64,000 nt of DNA, from positions 1,612,001 to 1,676,000 of the forward strand of contig NZ_CP049863.1 of NCBI RefSeq assembly GCF_011299575.1, written 5' to 3'. The translations under genes were made by a program, and so were the position numbers. Position 1 is the first letter of the stretch; every line of letters begins with the position of its first letter. This DNA is from Leucobacter viscericola. Lineage in GTDB: Bacteria; Actinomycetota; Actinomycetes; Actinomycetales; Microbacteriaceae. Shown piece after piece: positions 62,284-64,000 of this stretch. The notes beneath the pieces are model-generated. The model saw nothing but the letters and a program-made list of their open reading frames with translations, ran no database searches and had not been told where the DNA came from.

Positions 62284-63747
62284 CTACTCCCGAGCAAACA
62301 CAACTGCGTGGGCGCCCGTTGCCAGCTTGTCAGCGGCGGCAGCCTCACGCTCGGCCGCCAGGTCGATCGTGCGACCCAGCAGCAGATACACGAGGCCTGA
62401 AACGATCAATCCAACGAACAGTGCAATGTCGGCTCCACCCAAAACCTGCGCCACGGGCCCGACATACCAGGCGGTCACGGCAAACGGCACCATCGCAATG
62501 AGACCCGCGGCATAGGCCACCATGCCACGCCAACCCCAGTTTCCGTAGAGCCCGCCCGGTCGAAAGATCTCAGAAATCACGTAGTGCCCGCGCCGCACAA
62601 AGAAGTAGTCAACGAGGTTCACTGAGGTCCAGGGCACGAGCACGTACAGCAAGATGACGAGGAAGCTGCCGAAGCTATCGAGGAAGGCTCCCGTGCTCAG
62701 CACCGAACCCACGAATGCAATGGCCGCGATCAGGCTGGTCGCGATGATCCTGACAGCCCTCGTTGGTCGTAGAGGTCGCACGGAGTCCGCAACAGTGATC
62801 AGCTCCATGGCAGCCGCATAGATGTTGACGGTAATCACGGCGACCAGACCAGGCAAGGCGGCAATAAGCAGCATGTTGCCCGAACCCGGCAGGACTCGCT
62901 CGGCAAGATCCCGCACCGCACCAATCGGATCCGACGCTGCAAACGTCGCAGCAACAAATGCACCAAGAAGCATGAGCCAGGAGGCTCCAACAAAGATCCC
63001 ACTGTAGGTGTAGAACAGCGCGCGGCCTGGCTTAGTCTCTGGTGGTAGGTAGCGTGAGTAGTCGGAGACGTAGGGCGCCCATCCGAGCGCGTAGGCCGCC
63101 GCGGCACCAAACTGCACCAGAAACGACACCCAGGTGAAGCTCGTAAAGCTGAACTGGTCGGCGGGAAGGGGCACAAGCACAATCGCGGCAACGGTGAGCA
63201 CACCGAACGTCAGTAGAAACAGCCAGGTCAGCCACTTCTGGGTGCGGTGAATCCAGTGGTAACCAAAGATCGCGAGCATCAGCGCAAGGGCACTAATAAT
63301 GAAGTACCAGAGGGCGTTGACATCAACACCGGTCACCTTCACCAGAATCTCGGCACCGAGCATCTGATTGAACATGTTGAAACCGACCAGGCTAAACACC
63401 ACGATGAGGCAGATGAGGGCGACCCCACGATACCCGAACTGCGCGCGGGACTGGATCATCTGCGGCAGGCCAAGCTGCGGCCCTTGCGCGGAGTGGAAGG
63501 CAGTAAAGACTGTGCCGACAGCAACACCGAGCAGGATCGCGAGCGCAGAGACTGCAAATGAGCCGCCCAACGCGGCGCCCAGCATTCCCGTGGCGAGCGT
63601 TGTGATGTTTGCGTTCGACATGAACCACAGCGAGAAGAGGCTCTTCGGTGAGCCGCTCCTCTCGTTGAGCGGCACCCACTCGATCGAACGCGATTCAATG
63701 AGCGGTCCTCGATCTTGCAGGTCTTCAGCGAGTGTGGAGTTCGCCAT
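62284..63747 (-). CDS. NCS1-family nucleobase:cation symporter
   Basis: From the ATG at 63747 (GAAAGGGA upstream) the product is 487 residues with about twelve transmembrane helices. NCS1 features include the N-terminal SLWFMSNANITTLATGMLG, a GPQLGLPQMIQSRAQFGYRG loop, FNMFNQMLGAE and SDYSRYLPPET. Relatives carry cytosine, uracil, allantoin or purines with H+ or Na+. The exact substrate is not readable. It stands alone on its strand, with the palindromic repeat downstream. Confidence 0.9.
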   Translation of the reverse strand: MANSTLAEDLQDRGPLIESRSIEWVPLNERSGSPKSLFSLWFMSNANITTLATGMLGAALGGSFAVSALAILLGVAVGTVFTAFHSAQGPQLGLPQMIQSRAQFGYRGVALICLIVVFSLVGFNMFNQMLGAEILVKVTGVDVNALWYFIISALALMLAIFGYHWIHRTQKWLTWLFLLTFGVLTVAAIVLVPLPADQFSFTSFTWVSFLVQFGAAAAYALGWAPYVSDYSRYLPPETKPGRALFYTYSGIFVGASWLMLLGAFVAATFAASDPIGAVRDLAERVLPGSGNMLLIAALPGLVAVITVNIYAAAMELITVADSVRPLRPTRAVRIIATSLIAAIAFVGSVLSTGAFLDSFGSFLVILLYVLVPWTSVNLVDYFFVRRGHYVISEIFRPGGLYGNWGWRGMVAYAAGLIAMVPFAVTAWYVGPVAQVLGGADIALFVGLIVSGLVYLLLGRTIDLAAEREAAAADKLATGAHAVVFARE

Positions 63748-63986
63748 GGGATCCCTTTCGTCACGCTTCACGCCCCTGCATCGGCGCAGGGACTCGCGTC
63801 CAATCCCCGAGGTTAGGCGCAAGACCCCTACAGCACCAGGCGGTGCTTTCCTCTACAATCCATCGCTTTTATCTATACCGGAAATCTGGTGCGATACGGG
63901 GTACAGACGCGGGGAATGTGTGATCCTATGAGCGGGTGCTTCTTTGGAGACCCGCCCTAATCGTGCAAGCCGAGACAGGTGATGAA

Positions 63987-64000
63987 GTGACAAACACCCT
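63987..64000 (+). CDS. Possible start of a divergent gene (3' truncated)
   Basis: AGGTGATGAA precedes a GTG at 63987 and the frame stays open to the window end (only four full codons visible). A hairpin with GCGGGT/ACCCGC arms lies about 30 bp upstream. This may be a gene divergent from the NCS1 permease but cannot be confirmed here. Confidence 0.25.

Noticed and set aside
62117..62515. Short plus-strand frame starting in the palindromic repeat
   Set aside because: It runs into the reverse complement of the NCS1 permease and has no ribosome-binding site. Its similarity to a frame near 50720 (FLALNR..PETD) comes only from the shared palindromic DNA element.

Overview
The window reads as high-GC actinobacterial chromosome. 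Frequent GTG starts, several apparently leaderless promoters, SLH-type surface proteins, a kinase/FN3/MoxR/DUF58/transglutaminase-like/PP2C cluster and the order tRNA-Trp-secE-nusG-rplK-rplA all point to Micrococcales, most likely Microbacteriaceae (Leucobacter-like). The genus is inference from protein families, not from a database match. I see no insertion sequence, prophage, CRISPR array or rRNA.

Region 1 (1-26.8 kb) is a cell-surface locus. It encodes two GT2 plus CDP-glycerol-phosphotransferase fusions (teichoic-acid polymerase type), a GT39-like membrane glycosyltransferase, a dolichyl-phosphate-sugar-synthase-like GT2 with a GtrA partner, two more GT2 enzymes, an MdoB/LtaS-like phosphoglycerol transferase, an LCP ligase, galE and a GT-B glycosyltransferase. 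Five large secreted proteins are interleaved with these. Four carry three C-terminal SLH-type repeats each, fused respectively to a beta-helix plus trypsin-like protease, a GH43 domain, a lysozyme-like domain, and CHAP plus FG-GAP propeller. The fifth is a CHAP protein without SLH repeats. The likely theme is one locus that builds a wall glycopolymer and also encodes proteins that could dock on such a polymer.

Region 2 (26.8-33.4 kb) is housekeeping and drug-efflux: an MFS gene, purE, an XRE regulator, purK, an autoregulated DHA2 efflux pump-marR operon with a clear promoter and twin operators, and an EEP-family phosphatase/nuclease. Region 3 (33.4-49.0 kb) is a translationally coupled Ser/Thr phospho-signalling cluster: kinase, a ~2,036-residue Ig/FN3 membrane protein, MoxR ATPase, DUF58, a transglutaminase-like protein that has lost its catalytic Cys and His, PP2C phosphatase, a small membrane protein with DETVVV motifs, and an FHA membrane protein. 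It matches the PFNA cluster known from bifidobacteria.

Region 4 (49.3-53.7 kb) holds rplA, rplK, nusG, secE, tRNA-Trp and a class-I aminotransferase. Region 5 (53.7-64 kb) has several small regulated operons: an atypical ABC ATPase-YhgE/Pip permease-TetR operon with a TetR-like operator; a divergent flavin monooxygenase-MarR-FMN reductase operon with a MarR-like operator; a DUF4190 protein; a marR-MFS pair in which the MFS gene lacks a canonical start codon; and an NCS1 nucleobase permease. A 42-60 bp palindromic element occurs twice, downstream of nusG and downstream of the NCS1 gene.
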